The notes under the pieces: model-generated
What the model was told of the DNA's origin: nothing
Database searches by the model: none
The model's input: the letters and a program-made list of their open reading frames with translations, nothing else
Assembly (NCBI GenBank): GCA_001643555.1
Contig: LXTH01000208.1
Span: 2,448-10,810 of the forward strand
Length of the DNA stretch: 8,363 nt
Direction of reading: 5' to 3'
Origin: Nitrospirae bacterium SPGG5
Lineage (GTDB): Bacteria > Nitrospirota > Nitrospiria > Nitrospirales > UBA8639
Shown: one piece after another, positions 1 through 6,744 of the stretch
Layout of the letters: every line of letters starts with the position of its first letter
Numbering within the stretch: the first letter of the stretch is position 1
Made by a program: the position numbers and the translations under genes

Positions 1-1
1 C

Positions 2-2155
2 ACTCAGGAAAGTCTGCCACCTGTTGTGGGGACTGAAACGGACAAGGACATTCCGCTCTCTCCTGAAGTGGCCGCGGTCGCAGAAGCTTTACAATCGCCC
101 CATCCAACTCCGGAGGAAGCTCTACCAGAAGTCAAAGATACGGTGGCTCCTCCTTCAGGGGAGGGCATGGCTCCCCAGAAACAAGAAGAGCCAGAAAAAG
201 AGCAGGTCGCCTCGGAGGAAAAGCCCAAGAAGACCAAAAAAACAGGAAAACATCGTGATGAAGCCCTGTTTGCACAAAAGTATGAAGATGCGGCTCGGTG
301 GCAAGACCTTCGTCCTCTCCCCACCCTGAGGCGGGAAGAACGAACACGACATGTCCCGTCTGCCACGTCTACCGAGGTCACCAAGCCACGGAGAAAAACG
401 GTGAAGTTGAATTCCGGTCTGACCGTGAAGGAATTTGCCGAACACCTTGGCCAGCGATCCGGGGACATCATGAAAAGGTTGATGGAGATGGGCGTGATGT
501 TGACGATCAACCAACCCATGGATCTTGATGCCGGCTTGTTGATTGCTGAAGGCTTGGGTATTCAAGTCGAAGTGGCGGTGGAGAAAGAAGGTGAGGCCCT
601 TCTTGAAGAAGCCCTTGAATCAACTGAGGACATGGAACTTGTGGGGCGTCCTCCGGTGGTCACCATTATGGGGCATGTTGATCATGGGAAAACGTCCCTC
701 TTGGATGCGATCCGGCAGACCAACGTAGCCGCCCAAGAGTCCGGGGGCATCACCCAGCATATTGGCGCCTACACGGTTCCGGTGGGTGAGAAGCAGGTCA
801 CGTTTCTTGATACTCCCGGGCATGAAGCGTTTACGGCTATGAGGGCACGAGGGGCTCAGGCCACGGATATTGTCGTGTTGGTGGTGGCTGCGGATGACGG
901 GGTGATGCCGCAAACGGTGGAAGCCGCTCATCACGCTCAAGCTGCCAATGTTCCGATCATTGTGGCCATCAATAAAATAGACAAACCGGGAGCCAATCCC
1001 GACCGAGCCAAGCAGGGTCTGTCTGATCATGGACTCATTCCCGAAGCGTGGGGCGGGCAGACGATCTTTGTTGACGTGTCAGCCAAAGAAAAGCAGGGCC
1101 TCGACACGCTACTCGAGATGATTCTGTTGCAAGCCGAGGTCATGGAATTGAAGGCTGATATTGCCAAACTGCCGAAGGGTATCGTGCTTGAGTCCAAATT
1201 AGATCGAGGGCGTGGCCCCGTCGCGACGGTATTGATCCAGAGTGGCATCTTGAAAGTTGGGGTTCCCTATGTCGTGGGTACGACCAGTGGCCGGGTTCGG
1301 GCGATGTTGTCCCATGACGGGAAAAACATGAAGGAAGCCAGGCCTTCCACACCAGTGGAAGTCATCGGGTTGCTAGGATTACCCGCAGCCGGCGATAAGT
1401 TTGTGGTGGTGAAGGATGAACGAATGGCCCGTGAAGTGGCCGAAGACCGGCTCCATAAGCAGCGGATAGCCGTGCTTGGGACAGGTGTGACCCGAATGAC
1501 CTTGGATGATTTGTATGTGCAAGGGAAGGATTTGGATAAAAAAGAGCTATCCATCTTGTTGAAAGCTGATACGAATGGTTCGGTGGGTGCGTTGCGTGAA
1601 GCCGTGCTGAAAATTCAATCTGACTTAGTGAATCTTCAGGTGATTCATAACGGAGTCGGGACCATCACAGAATCTGATGTCCTTTTAGCTTCGGCTTCAA
1701 AAGCCGTTGTCATCGGGTTTCATGTGAGGCCTGAACCGAAAGTGTCTGCTTTGGCTGAACGTGAAGGGGTGGAGATCCGGTTGCATACCGTCATCTACAA
1801 TGCGATCGCTGATGTTCGGGCCGCTGCTGAAGGCATGCTTGAACCAACCCTTGTGGAACGTGTGTTGGGTCGGGCTGAAGTGCGGGAGGTGTTTACTATT
1901 CCCAAAATCGGAACCATCGCCGGGTGCTATGTGAATGACGGACACATCGCTCGTTCGAGTGAAGGGGTTCGGGTCCTTCGAGATCAGGTCACGATCTATG
2001 AAGGCAAGTTGGGGTCTCTGCGTCGATTTAAAGACGATGTGCGGGATGTGCAGCAGGGGTATGAGTGCGGAATCGGGGTCGAAAACTTTAATGATATCAA
2101 ATTAGGCGATATCATTGAGGCCTATGTGTTCGACAAAGAAACCGCGAAGTTGTAA
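2..2155 (+). CDS. infB: Translation initiation factor IF-2, 5'-truncated by the window edge
   Basis: This GTPase brings formyl-Met-tRNA to the 30S subunit and promotes subunit joining. The frame is open to the window edge, giving 717 visible residues, so the true start and the extreme N-terminal domain lie upstream. Visible parts in order: a Pro/Glu/Lys-rich linker (about residues 1-125); an IF2_N domain (about 135-190, LTVKEFAEHLG); the G domain with G1 GHVDHGKT (nt 671-694), G2 GGITQHIGAY, G3 DTPGHEAF (from nt 809), G4 NKID (from nt 971) and G5 SAK (from nt 1079); then domain II, domain III and the C-terminal fMet-tRNA-binding domain ending in GYECGIGVENFNDIKLGD. All GTPase motifs are intact. 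A GTG at 26 could be read as a start, but no ribosome-binding site is suitably spaced and it falls inside the linker, so I reject it. The gene ends in TAA, 36 nt before the DUF503 gene. Confidence 0.97.
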   Translation, partial: TQESLPPVVGTETDKDIPLSPEVAAVAEALQSPHPTPEEALPEVKDTVAPPSGEGMAPQKQEEPEKEQVASEEKPKKTKKTGKHRDEALFAQKYEDAARWQDLRPLPTLRREERTRHVPSATSTEVTKPRRKTVKLNSGLTVKEFAEHLGQRSGDIMKRLMEMGVMLTINQPMDLDAGLLIAEGLGIQVEVAVEKEGEALLEEALESTEDMELVGRPPVVTIMGHVDHGKTSLLDAIRQTNVAAQESGGITQHIGAYTVPVGEKQVTFLDTPGHEAFTAMRARGAQATDIVVLVVAADDGVMPQTVEAAHHAQAANVPIIVAINKIDKPGANPDRAKQGLSDHGLIPEAWGGQTIFVDVSAKEKQGLDTLLEMILLQAEVMELKADIAKLPKGIVLESKLDRGRGPVATVLIQSGILKVGVPYVVGTTSGRVRAMLSHDGKNMKEARPSTPVEVIGLLGLPAAGDKFVVVKDERMAREVAEDRLHKQRIAVLGTGVTRMTLDDLYVQGKDLDKKELSILLKADTNGSVGALREAVLKIQSDLVNLQVIHNGVGTITESDVLLASASKAVVIGFHVRPEPKVSALAEREGVEIRLHTVIYNAIADVRAAAEGMLEPTLVERVLGRAEVREVFTIPKIGTIAGCYVNDGHIARSSEGVRVLRDQVTIYEGKLGSLRRFKDDVRDVQQGYECGIGVENFNDIKLGDIIEAYVFDKETAKL

Positions 2156-2158
2156 CTT

Positions 2159-2177
2159 GCTTGGCATTCTGCCAAGC
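2159..2177 (+). repeat. Perfect 8-bp hairpin between infB and the DUF503 gene
   Basis: GCTTGGCA (2159-2166) and TGCCAAGC (2170-2177) are exact reverse complements separated by TTC. The stem begins 3 nt after the infB stop codon and ends 14 nt before the DUF503 start. No U-run follows, so it is not a standard intrinsic terminator. It may be an mRNA-stabilising or processing hairpin; its function is inference. Confidence 0.6.
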
Positions 2178-2191
2178 CCGTATCAGCGCAT

Positions 2192-2473
2192 ATGATTGTC
2201 GGAGTGTGCCAGGTTCGCTTACACTTGCCGGATGGGCATTCACTCAAGGCCAAGCGTCAAGTCCTCTCGAGCCTTAAAACGCGATTATGTCAAGCTTTCA
2301 ATGTTTCTGTCGCCGAGGTTGGCGATCACGATCTTTGGCAGCAAGCGACATTGGGGATTGCCTGTGTGGCGAATGAAACACGCCATGTCAATGCGGTATT
2401 GGATCAGGTCCTGAATGTCATTCGATCCAACCCTCACCTGGAGTTATTGGAGTCGCACATCGAACTGTTGTAA
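2192..2473 (+). CDS. ylxP: DUF503 family protein (YlxP-like)
   Basis: This is a 93-residue protein of the DUF503 family, close to the usual length for the family. Family hallmarks are visible: the N-terminal strand MIVGVCQVRLHLP, the SLKAKRQV motif (residues 17-24), and FNVSVAEVGDHDLWQ followed by ATLGIACVANETRHV (36-66). I see no signal peptide or membrane segment, so it should be cytoplasmic. The biochemical function is unknown; the name comes from the Bacillus gene at the same place between infB and rbfA, which suggests a link to ribosome assembly or translation. No Shine-Dalgarno sequence is evident before the ATG. The gene is in the same reading frame as infB, separated from it only by one TAA and 12 sense codons that include the hairpin at 2159-2177. 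Family assignment is firm; function is not. Confidence 0.9.
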   Translation: MIVGVCQVRLHLPDGHSLKAKRQVLSSLKTRLCQAFNVSVAEVGDHDLWQQATLGIACVANETRHVNAVLDQVLNVIRSNPHLELLESHIELL

Positions 2474-2505
2474 TCCCAATGATGATTCAAACGGATATAT
2501 CTAAT

Positions 2506-2919
2506 ATGGCTAAGCCGACATATAAACGATCTGAGCGGGTGGCGGACCAACTTCGCATTGAGGTGGCTGATATTCTTGCCAAAAAATCAAAAGATCCTCG
2601 ACTTCATTCAGTGACAGTAACTGATGTGGAAGTCACCAAAGATCTTCGAATTGCGCGTGTGTATGTGTCCATATTGGGTCCTCAGAATGGCAAACCAAAT
2701 ATCTTAAAAGCCTTAGCCAGTGCTTCAGGGTTTGTTCGGTCGGAATTGGGACGTCGCCTGGAGTTGCGCTACACGCCTGAAGTGAAGTTCTGGGCTGACT
2801 CGAATGGGCCTCGTGCGGAACGAATCTTGGAAATCCTTGATACGTTGCCTCCCGCAGGCTCAGAAAGTGCCGCTGACTTAGGTGCTGATTACACGCCTCA
2901 TTTGCCTGAGGGTCGATAG
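2506..2919 (+). CDS. rbfA: 30S ribosome-binding factor RbfA
   Basis: RbfA is a small KH-fold protein that binds the immature 30S subunit near the 5' end of 16S rRNA and is needed for late maturation and cold adaptation. From the ATG at 2506 the product has 137 residues and begins MAKPTYKRSERVADQLRIEV, which lines up with the E. coli N-terminus MAKEFGRPQRVAQEM. The KH core is clear: DPRLHSVTVTDVEVTKDLRIARVYVS, then a helix around LASASGFVRSELGRRL and the closing strand RYTPEVKFWAD. A variable acidic tail of about 22 residues follows. In-frame ATGs at 2479 and 2482 would add up to nine residues; they lack a ribosome-binding site, whereas 2506 has only a weak GGA 10 nt upstream, so the start is uncertain. 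The stop is 2 nt from truB, indicating tight co-expression. Confidence 0.93.
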   Translation: MAKPTYKRSERVADQLRIEVADILAKKSKDPRLHSVTVTDVEVTKDLRIARVYVSILGPQNGKPNILKALASASGFVRSELGRRLELRYTPEVKFWADSNGPRAERILEILDTLPPAGSESAADLGADYTPHLPEGR

Positions 2920-2921
2920 AA

Positions 2922-3902
2922 ATGACGAACGAATCGGCGAGTGTTGTGATGTCTCCAGTCCTTGATGGGGTTGTGAATGTATCCAAACCGGCAGGGTGGA
3001 CATCTCATGATGTTGTAGAAAAGTTGCGGCGGTCGCTTGGTATCCGCAAAGTGGGACATGCCGGAACCTTGGATCCCATGGCAACGGGTGTGCTTCCCAT
3101 TTTGATAGGAAAGGGCACGAGGTTATCGGAATATTTAGTCGAGTGGGATAAAGAATATGAAGCGGTCATGCGCTTGGGGCAGGATACAGATACTCAAGAC
3201 GCGACCGGCGCGGTCATTCAGGAGCGGTCTTATGCCGGGATGACCGAAGAATCGATCCGAACTGCAGCAGCGCAGTTTTTGGGAGCGCTGCAACAGGTGC
3301 CTCCGATGTATTCTGCGCTGAAGGTCGAGGGCCAGCCCCTGTACAAATTGGCCAGGGCTGGGAAAACGGTGGAGCGTGCGCCTCGGCCTATTACAATTTA
3401 TCAGTTGGAAGTGTTGAAGGTTGAGATTCCAGACGTGTCTTTTCGGGTGACCTGTTCAAAGGGGACCTATATACGCACCCTGTGTACTGATATTGGGCAG
3501 ACTCTGGGTGTGGGAGGGCATTTGCGTCAATTGTGTCGAACGCGAGTTGGGCCGTTTCATATCGAAGATGCCATGTCTCCCTTGGAAATCGACCAAGAAT
3601 TTCTGTCGCATGGACATAATCAAGTCGTGCGGGGGCTTGATGCCGTGCTCAGCCACTTGCCGGAGGTCGTGATTGATTCCTCCATGGTAACGCGAGCCTT
3701 ACATGGAGCGCCGATCCCTCAATCGGCAGTCTCTCGACCGTTAGGGGAACCTTGCAAAGCCGGTCCTGCCCAAGAAATTCTGCGGGTCAAAGACCCTGCG
3801 GGGCAGTTGCTGGGGTTGGGAAAGTTTGCAAAGGAAACTTCCGATCCGTCAGAAATGGACCTGCCATTGGTATTTGTCAAAGTGTTTGGGCAATCAAGCT
3901 AA
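2922..3902 (+). CDS. truB: tRNA pseudouridine(55) synthase TruB
   Basis: TruB isomerises uridine 55 in the T-loop of most tRNAs to pseudouridine. The 326-residue product has every family landmark: VVNVSKPAGWTSHDVV (18-32), GHAGTLDPMATGVLP (45-59) with the presumed catalytic Asp51, KEYEAVMRLGQDTDTQDATG (77-96), QVPPMYSALKVEGQPLYKLAR (125-145), SKGTYIRTLCTDIG (179-192) and GGHLRQLCRTRVGPF (198-212). The tail, with EILRVKDPAGQLLGLGKF at 285-302, matches the small C-terminal PUA-like domain of bacterial TruB. GAGG at 2908-2911, inside the end of rbfA, is 10 nt before this ATG. An in-frame ATG at 2949 is a possible alternative start. The next gene is rpsO rather than ribF, which often sits here. 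Confidence 0.97.
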   Translation: MTNESASVVMSPVLDGVVNVSKPAGWTSHDVVEKLRRSLGIRKVGHAGTLDPMATGVLPILIGKGTRLSEYLVEWDKEYEAVMRLGQDTDTQDATGAVIQERSYAGMTEESIRTAAAQFLGALQQVPPMYSALKVEGQPLYKLARAGKTVERAPRPITIYQLEVLKVEIPDVSFRVTCSKGTYIRTLCTDIGQTLGVGGHLRQLCRTRVGPFHIEDAMSPLEIDQEFLSHGHNQVVRGLDAVLSHLPEVVIDSSMVTRALHGAPIPQSAVSRPLGEPCKAGPAQEILRVKDPAGQLLGLGKFAKETSDPSEMDLPLVFVKVFGQSS

Positions 3903-3903
3903 T
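3874..3903 (+). promoter_or_regulatory. Possible sigma-70 promoter for rpsO
   Basis: TTGTCA (3874-3879, one mismatch to the consensus -35) and GCTAAT (3898-3903, two mismatches to the consensus -10) are 18 nt apart and overlap the end of truB. Transcription would start near 3910, giving an rpsO leader of about 48 nt. An internal rpsO promoter is known in E. coli, but this match is read by eye and could be chance. Confidence 0.28.
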
Positions 3904-3911
3904 TTGTGATT

Positions 3912-3925
3912 TGCCTATATAGGCA
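3912..3925. repeat. Perfect 14-bp palindrome in the rpsO leader
   Basis: TGCCTATATAGGCA is its own reverse complement, with no central loop. It lies in the 55-nt truB-rpsO gap, 17 nt before the rpsO ribosome-binding site. As DNA it could be a dimeric regulator site; as RNA it could form only a short hairpin after opening the central pairs. It might take part in S15 feedback control, but that is inference. Confidence 0.55.
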
Positions 3926-3957
3926 TTCAAATAATTTTCAGTAGGGAGGGGTGAAAT

Positions 3958-4227
3958 ATGGGGCTCGGAGTTGCAGTGAAAACCGATATCGTCAAGCAGC
4001 ATCAACATCACGACAAGGATACGGGTTCTTCAGAGGTGCAGATTGCCTTGTTGACCAACCGCATCAATTATTTAACTGAACATTTTCGGACCCATAAAAA
4101 GGACCATCATTCACGGCATGGATTGTTGAGAATGGTGAGTCGGCGGCGACGGCTATTGAGTTACCTGCATCGTGTGGATGGGGCAAGCTATCGATCGTTG
4201 TTAGGCACGTTAGGACTGAGAAAATAA
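3958..4227 (+). CDS. rpsO: 30S ribosomal protein S15
   Basis: S15 is a primary 16S rRNA-binding protein that organises the central domain of the 30S subunit and forms an intersubunit bridge. The product has 89 residues, the same length as E. coli S15. Diagnostic stretches are [19 protein letters not shown] (21-39), [22 protein letters not shown] (46-67) and the end LLGTLGLRK. The usual HHSRRGLL reads HHSRHGLL here (His54), a small departure at a strongly conserved rRNA-contact loop. The ribosome-binding site AGGGAGGGG (3943-3951) is the strongest in the window, fitting a highly expressed gene. In E. coli S15 represses its own translation through its leader; the palindrome at 3912-3925 marks where to look for an equivalent, though no pseudoknot is obvious to me. 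pnp follows after a structured gap, the usual neighbour. Confidence 0.97.
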   Translation: MGLGVAVKTDIVKQHQHHDKDTGSSEVQIALLTNRINYLTEHFRTHKKDHHSRHGLLRMVSRRRRLLSYLHRVDGASYRSLLGTLGLRK

Positions 4228-4273
4228 AAGACTATTTGGAAAAGCTTGGGACCTGAGAGAAAATACCTTGGAC

Positions 4274-4290
4274 AATCTTGCGCCAAGATT
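4274..4290 (+). repeat. 7-bp hairpin downstream of rpsO
   Basis: AATCTTG (4274-4280) and CAAGATT (4284-4290) are exact reverse complements around a CGC loop, 46 nt after the rpsO stop. Only TTGGG-type sequence follows, with no U-run, so it is a poor intrinsic terminator. CTTGG at 4267-4271 could compete for CCAAG at 4283-4287, giving an alternative fold. It may protect the rpsO 3' end or mark a processing region, as between rpsO and pnp in E. coli; this is inference. Confidence 0.5.
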
Positions 4291-4307
4291 TGGGTCGGAT
4301 TTGGACG

Positions 4308-4373
4308 GAACGATTGAGAAACACCCGAGGCATAGCACAGCTATGTTGAGGGTGTTTCGATTGAGGCCCGTTC
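4308..4373 (+). promoter_or_regulatory. Structured pnp leader: long hairpin flanked by direct repeats
   Basis: The core stem pairs GAAACACCC (4318-4326) with GGGTGTTTC (4350-4358). Inside it, G4327/A4349 and A4328/G4348 form a tandem G-A mismatch, G4329-G4330 face T4346-T4347 as two G-U wobbles, and CATAGC (4331-4336) pairs with GCTATG (4340-4345) around an ACA loop. The result is one nearly continuous helix of 19 layers. An outer GAACG/CGTTC (4308-4312/4369-4373) could close it. The 8-mer CGATTGAG occurs at 4311-4318 and again at 4358-4365, on either side. In E. coli a pnp leader hairpin is cut by RNase III and then used for PNPase autoregulation; a similar role is plausible from position and shape, not from sequence homology. 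Confidence 0.5.
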
Positions 4374-4440
4374 AAAGATGGCCCGAAGATTGGATGCGAG
4401 ATGTCCAAGTTATTTTCCCTTAGGTCCCTGGTGGGTGAGG

Positions 4441-4448
4441 AAGGAGAG
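4441..4448 (+). promoter_or_regulatory. Ribosome-binding site that fixes the pnp start
   Basis: AAGGAGAG holds the core AGGAG (4442-4446), which ends 8 nt before ATG 4455. The in-frame ATG at 4401 has nothing comparable, and its 18 extra residues do not resemble a PNPase N-terminus, so 4455 is the better start. Confidence 0.8.
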
Positions 4449-4454
4449 AATTTC

Positions 4455-6557
4455 ATGGTGCACTCTGTTGAATTGGAAGTTGCCGGTCGTACGTTGAGGC
4501 TCGCAACAGGCCATATGGCCAAGCAAGCGGATGGGTCCATCCTTGCTACCTATGGTGACACGGTGGTGTTAGCTACCGCGGTAGCCTCAAGGAAGGCAAA
4601 ACCCGACACGGATTTTCTCCCCTTAACCGTCAATTATCAGGAAAAAGCCTATTCCGCTGGAAAAATTCCAGGAGGATTTTTTAAGCGAGAGGGCGCACCG
4701 TCGGAAAAAGAAACTCTGACGAGTCGATTAATTGATCGTCCGATCCGTCCTCTGTTTCCTAAGGGATATTTTTATGAAACTCAGGTTGTTGTGTCCGTCT
4801 TATCCGTGGATCAAACAATGATATCGGATACCATGGGCATTACCGCTGGATCTGCGGCGTTGGCGATTTCCGACATTCCATTTAACGGTCCACTTGCTGG
4901 AATACGAATTGGCCGGGTTGACGGGAACTTTGTAGTCAATCCCGATATACACATGCTGGCCAAGAGTGAATTGGACTTGGTCGTGGCTGGCACGGCGGAG
5001 GCCATCATGATGGTCGAGGCGGGAGCGGGTGGATTGTCCGAGGCCGTGATGCTTGAAGCCTTGGAACTCGCGCATGGGGAGATTAAAAAAATTGTCGCGA
5101 AGGTCAATGAACTGAGAGAAAAGGTGGGGCGTCAGAAACGAGTACTTGAAGTGAAAACGGTGAGTGAAGAACTTCGAGCCCAAGTGAAACAACTGGCCTC
5201 CGCTCCCATTCGAGAAGCCGTATTCATTCCGAACAAAGCGGAACGCCAAGAACGATTAGATGAGATTTTGCAAGAAGCGATCGAAAAGCTCGGTGGGGAA
5301 GATTCTACATGCCATCGGCACATTAAAGACATGTACCATGACCTAGAATATGATGAAGTCCGGGATTTAATCTTGGAGAAAAAAGTCCGGGCCGATGGAC
5401 GAGGGCCTACGGATATTCGCCCGATCACTTGTGAAACGGGGCTATTGCCACGCACCCATGGTTCTGCCCTGTTTACCCGAGGTGAGACCCAAGCTCTTGC
5501 GGTCGTGACCTTAGGCACCTCTGATGATGAACAGCGTATTGATGCCCTCGAAGGGGAATATTTTCGAACATTTTTACTCCACTACAATTTTCCGCCTTTT
5601 TGTGTTGGGGAGGCCAGACCCATGCGAGGGCCAGGCCGTCGAGAAATCGGGCATGGAAAACTAGCCCTACGTGCACTCACATCCGTCATGCCAACCCGTG
5701 ATGAGTTTCCGTATACCATCAGGCTGGTGTCGGATATTTTGGAATCGAATGGTTCATCATCGATGGCCACGGTGTGTGGGGGGTCCTTGGCCCTGATGGA
5801 TGCCGGGGTGCCGATTAAAGAACCGGTTGCTGGAATTGCGATGGGTCTCATTAAGGAAGGAGACCGAGTCATCATTCTCTCGGATATCTTGGGGCTAGAA
5901 GACCATCTTGGCGATATGGACTTTAAGGTCACTGGCACCAAAAATGGCGTGACGGCTTTGCAAATGGATATTAAAATTGGAGGCATCAACACGGAGTTGA
6001 TGCGGCAAGCACTAGAGCAGGCGCGTGCTGGACGGCTGCACATTCTAGAGCGAATGAATGAAGCCTTGGCAGCTCCACGGCCTGATCTTGCGGCCTATGC
6101 CCCAAGAATTTTCACCATTCAAATTAAGCAGGATAAGATCAGAGACATCATTGGCCCGGGTGGCAAGGTCATCAGAGGAATCATCGCTGAATGTGGCGTG
6201 AAAATGAATGTCGATGATTCTGGACTGGTGACTATTGCCGCTGTGGACGGAGATTCTGCCAATAAGGCCATCCAAATGGTGGAACAGTTAACGGAGGAGG
6301 TTGAGATTGGGAAGCTCTACCTCGGGACCGTCAGAAAAATTGTCGATTTTGGTGCGTTTGTCGAAATTCTTCCCAATGTCGATGGCCTCGTGCATATTTC
6401 CCAGCTGGCCCACCATCGTGTGAATGCGGTGTCTGATGAGCTTTCCGAAGGAGAGAAAATCATGGTGAAGGTGATGGAAATTGACAGGCAAGGGAAGATT
6501 CGGTTGAGTCGGAAAGAGGCCTTAGCCGAATCCGAAGTCCCAACGGGCGAATCGTAA
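4455..6557 (+). CDS. pnp: Polyribonucleotide nucleotidyltransferase (PNPase)
   Basis: PNPase degrades RNA 3' to 5' by phosphorolysis, can also add nucleotides to 3' ends, and forms a trimeric ring often tied to the degradosome. The 700-residue product is full length. Order of domains: first RNase PH-like domain (about 10-145, with FFKREGAPSEKETLTSRLIDRPIRPLFP); an all-helical linker domain (about 205-310); second RNase PH-like domain (about 312-540) with FTRGETQAL, the SNGSSSMATVCGGSLALMDAG stretch and LEDHLGDMDFKVTGT, where Asp483, Asp489 and Lys491 match the E. coli metal and catalytic residues; KH domain with IIGPGGKVIRGI (565-576); and S1 domain (about 617-685, GTVRKIVDFGAFVEILPNVDGLVHISQL). 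All key motifs are present. One deviation: Ala81 in REGAPSE, where E. coli and Bacillus have Arg in the RNA-binding loop. Expression is likely controlled through the structured leader at 4308-4373. Confidence 0.98.
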   Translation: MVHSVELEVAGRTLRLATGHMAKQADGSILATYGDTVVLATAVASRKAKPDTDFLPLTVNYQEKAYSAGKIPGGFFKREGAPSEKETLTSRLIDRPIRPLFPKGYFYETQVVVSVLSVDQTMISDTMGITAGSAALAISDIPFNGPLAGIRIGRVDGNFVVNPDIHMLAKSELDLVVAGTAEAIMMVEAGAGGLSEAVMLEALELAHGEIKKIVAKVNELREKVGRQKRVLEVKTVSEELRAQVKQLASAPIREAVFIPNKAERQERLDEILQEAIEKLGGEDSTCHRHIKDMYHDLEYDEVRDLILEKKVRADGRGPTDIRPITCETGLLPRTHGSALFTRGETQALAVVTLGTSDDEQRIDALEGEYFRTFLLHYNFPPFCVGEARPMRGPGRREIGHGKLALRALTSVMPTRDEFPYTIRLVSDILESNGSSSMATVCGGSLALMDAGVPIKEPVAGIAMGLIKEGDRVIILSDILGLEDHLGDMDFKVTGTKNGVTALQMDIKIGGINTELMRQALEQARAGRLHILERMNEALAAPRPDLAAYAPRIFTIQIKQDKIRDIIGPGGKVIRGIIAECGVKMNVDDSGLVTIAAVDGDSANKAIQMVEQLTEEVEIGKLYLGTVRKIVDFGAFVEILPNVDGLVHISQLAHHRVNAVSDELSEGEKIMVKVMEIDRQGKIRLSRKEALAESEVPTGES

Positions 6558-6562
6558 ACTTT

Positions 6563-6586
6563 TTTTGAGTCGCTAGTAGCTCAAAA
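6563..6586 (+). terminator. Weak hairpin after pnp, possible terminator
   Basis: TTTTGAG (6563-6569) pairs with CTCAAAA (6580-6586) around a 10-nt loop, 5 nt after the pnp stop. The stem is A/T-rich and the nearest U-rich tract (6595-6603, TTTTTCTTT) starts 8 nt beyond it, so it is a poor match to an intrinsic terminator. An inner GCTA/TAGC pairing (6572-6575 with 6577-6580) competes. It is the only candidate at the end of pnp. Confidence 0.3.
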
Positions 6587-6604
6587 CGGATAGCTTTTTC
6601 TTTA

Positions 6605-6744
6605 GGGCACCTCTAAAAACCAGGCATTTTGGTGAGGGCAAGGAAGCCGCGCGCGGAAAACCGGAGTGTATGGGCGAATACATGAGGATGTGAGCACGCG
6701 GCTGACGCCGCCATCACGGAAAAGGACGGTTTTTAGAGGTGCCC
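6605..6744. mobile_element. MITE-like 140-bp palindromic element with 17-bp perfect terminal inverted repeats
   Basis: GGGCACCTCTAAAAACC (6605-6621) is the exact reverse complement of 6728-6744. Beyond a 2-nt mismatch (TA against AT), TTTTTCTT (6595-6602) again mirrors AAGAAAAA (6747-6754), so symmetry runs 27 nt with 25 matches. The interior also folds back: GTGA/TCAC (6632-6635/6714-6717) with T/A-rich pairs outside it, AGCCGCG/CGCGGCT (6645-6651/6697-6703), and TGTAT/ATACA (6667-6671/6678-6682) around a GGGCGA loop. CCGCGCGCGG at 6647-6656 is a separate palindrome. It contains no meaningful ORF. Size, perfect ends and lack of coding potential fit a non-autonomous insertion element; a large structural repeat is the alternative. 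No clear target-site duplication is seen. Whether other copies exist cannot be seen here. Confidence 0.65.

Noticed and set aside
26..28. GTG as the start of infB, giving a 709-residue protein
   Set aside because: The frame is open to the window edge, no ribosome-binding site has suitable spacing, and the position is inside the low-complexity linker of IF-2.
24..329. Arg/Lys-rich plus-strand frame overlapping infB
   Set aside because: It is a shifted reading of the charged IF-2 linker and has no start signal.
3980..4010. Unusual S15 motif GSSEVQ in place of GSPEVQ
   Set aside because: This position varies in normal S15 proteins; E. coli itself has Thr there.
4268..4329. Promoter for pnp from TTGGAC at 4268 or 4301
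   Set aside because: No acceptable -10 sequence is found at 16-18 nt from either hexamer.
4401..4454. Earlier in-frame ATG of pnp adding 18 residues
   Set aside because: No ribosome-binding site precedes it, whereas ATG 4455 has a good AGGAG, and PNPases normally begin close to that point.
5582..6043. Long minus-strand open frame inside pnp (153 codons)
   Set aside because: It is antisense to a strongly conserved enzyme, is rich in Ser, Arg and Pro, has no recognisable domain, and is explained by the codon bias of pnp. Other antisense frames in infB and pnp were rejected in the same way.
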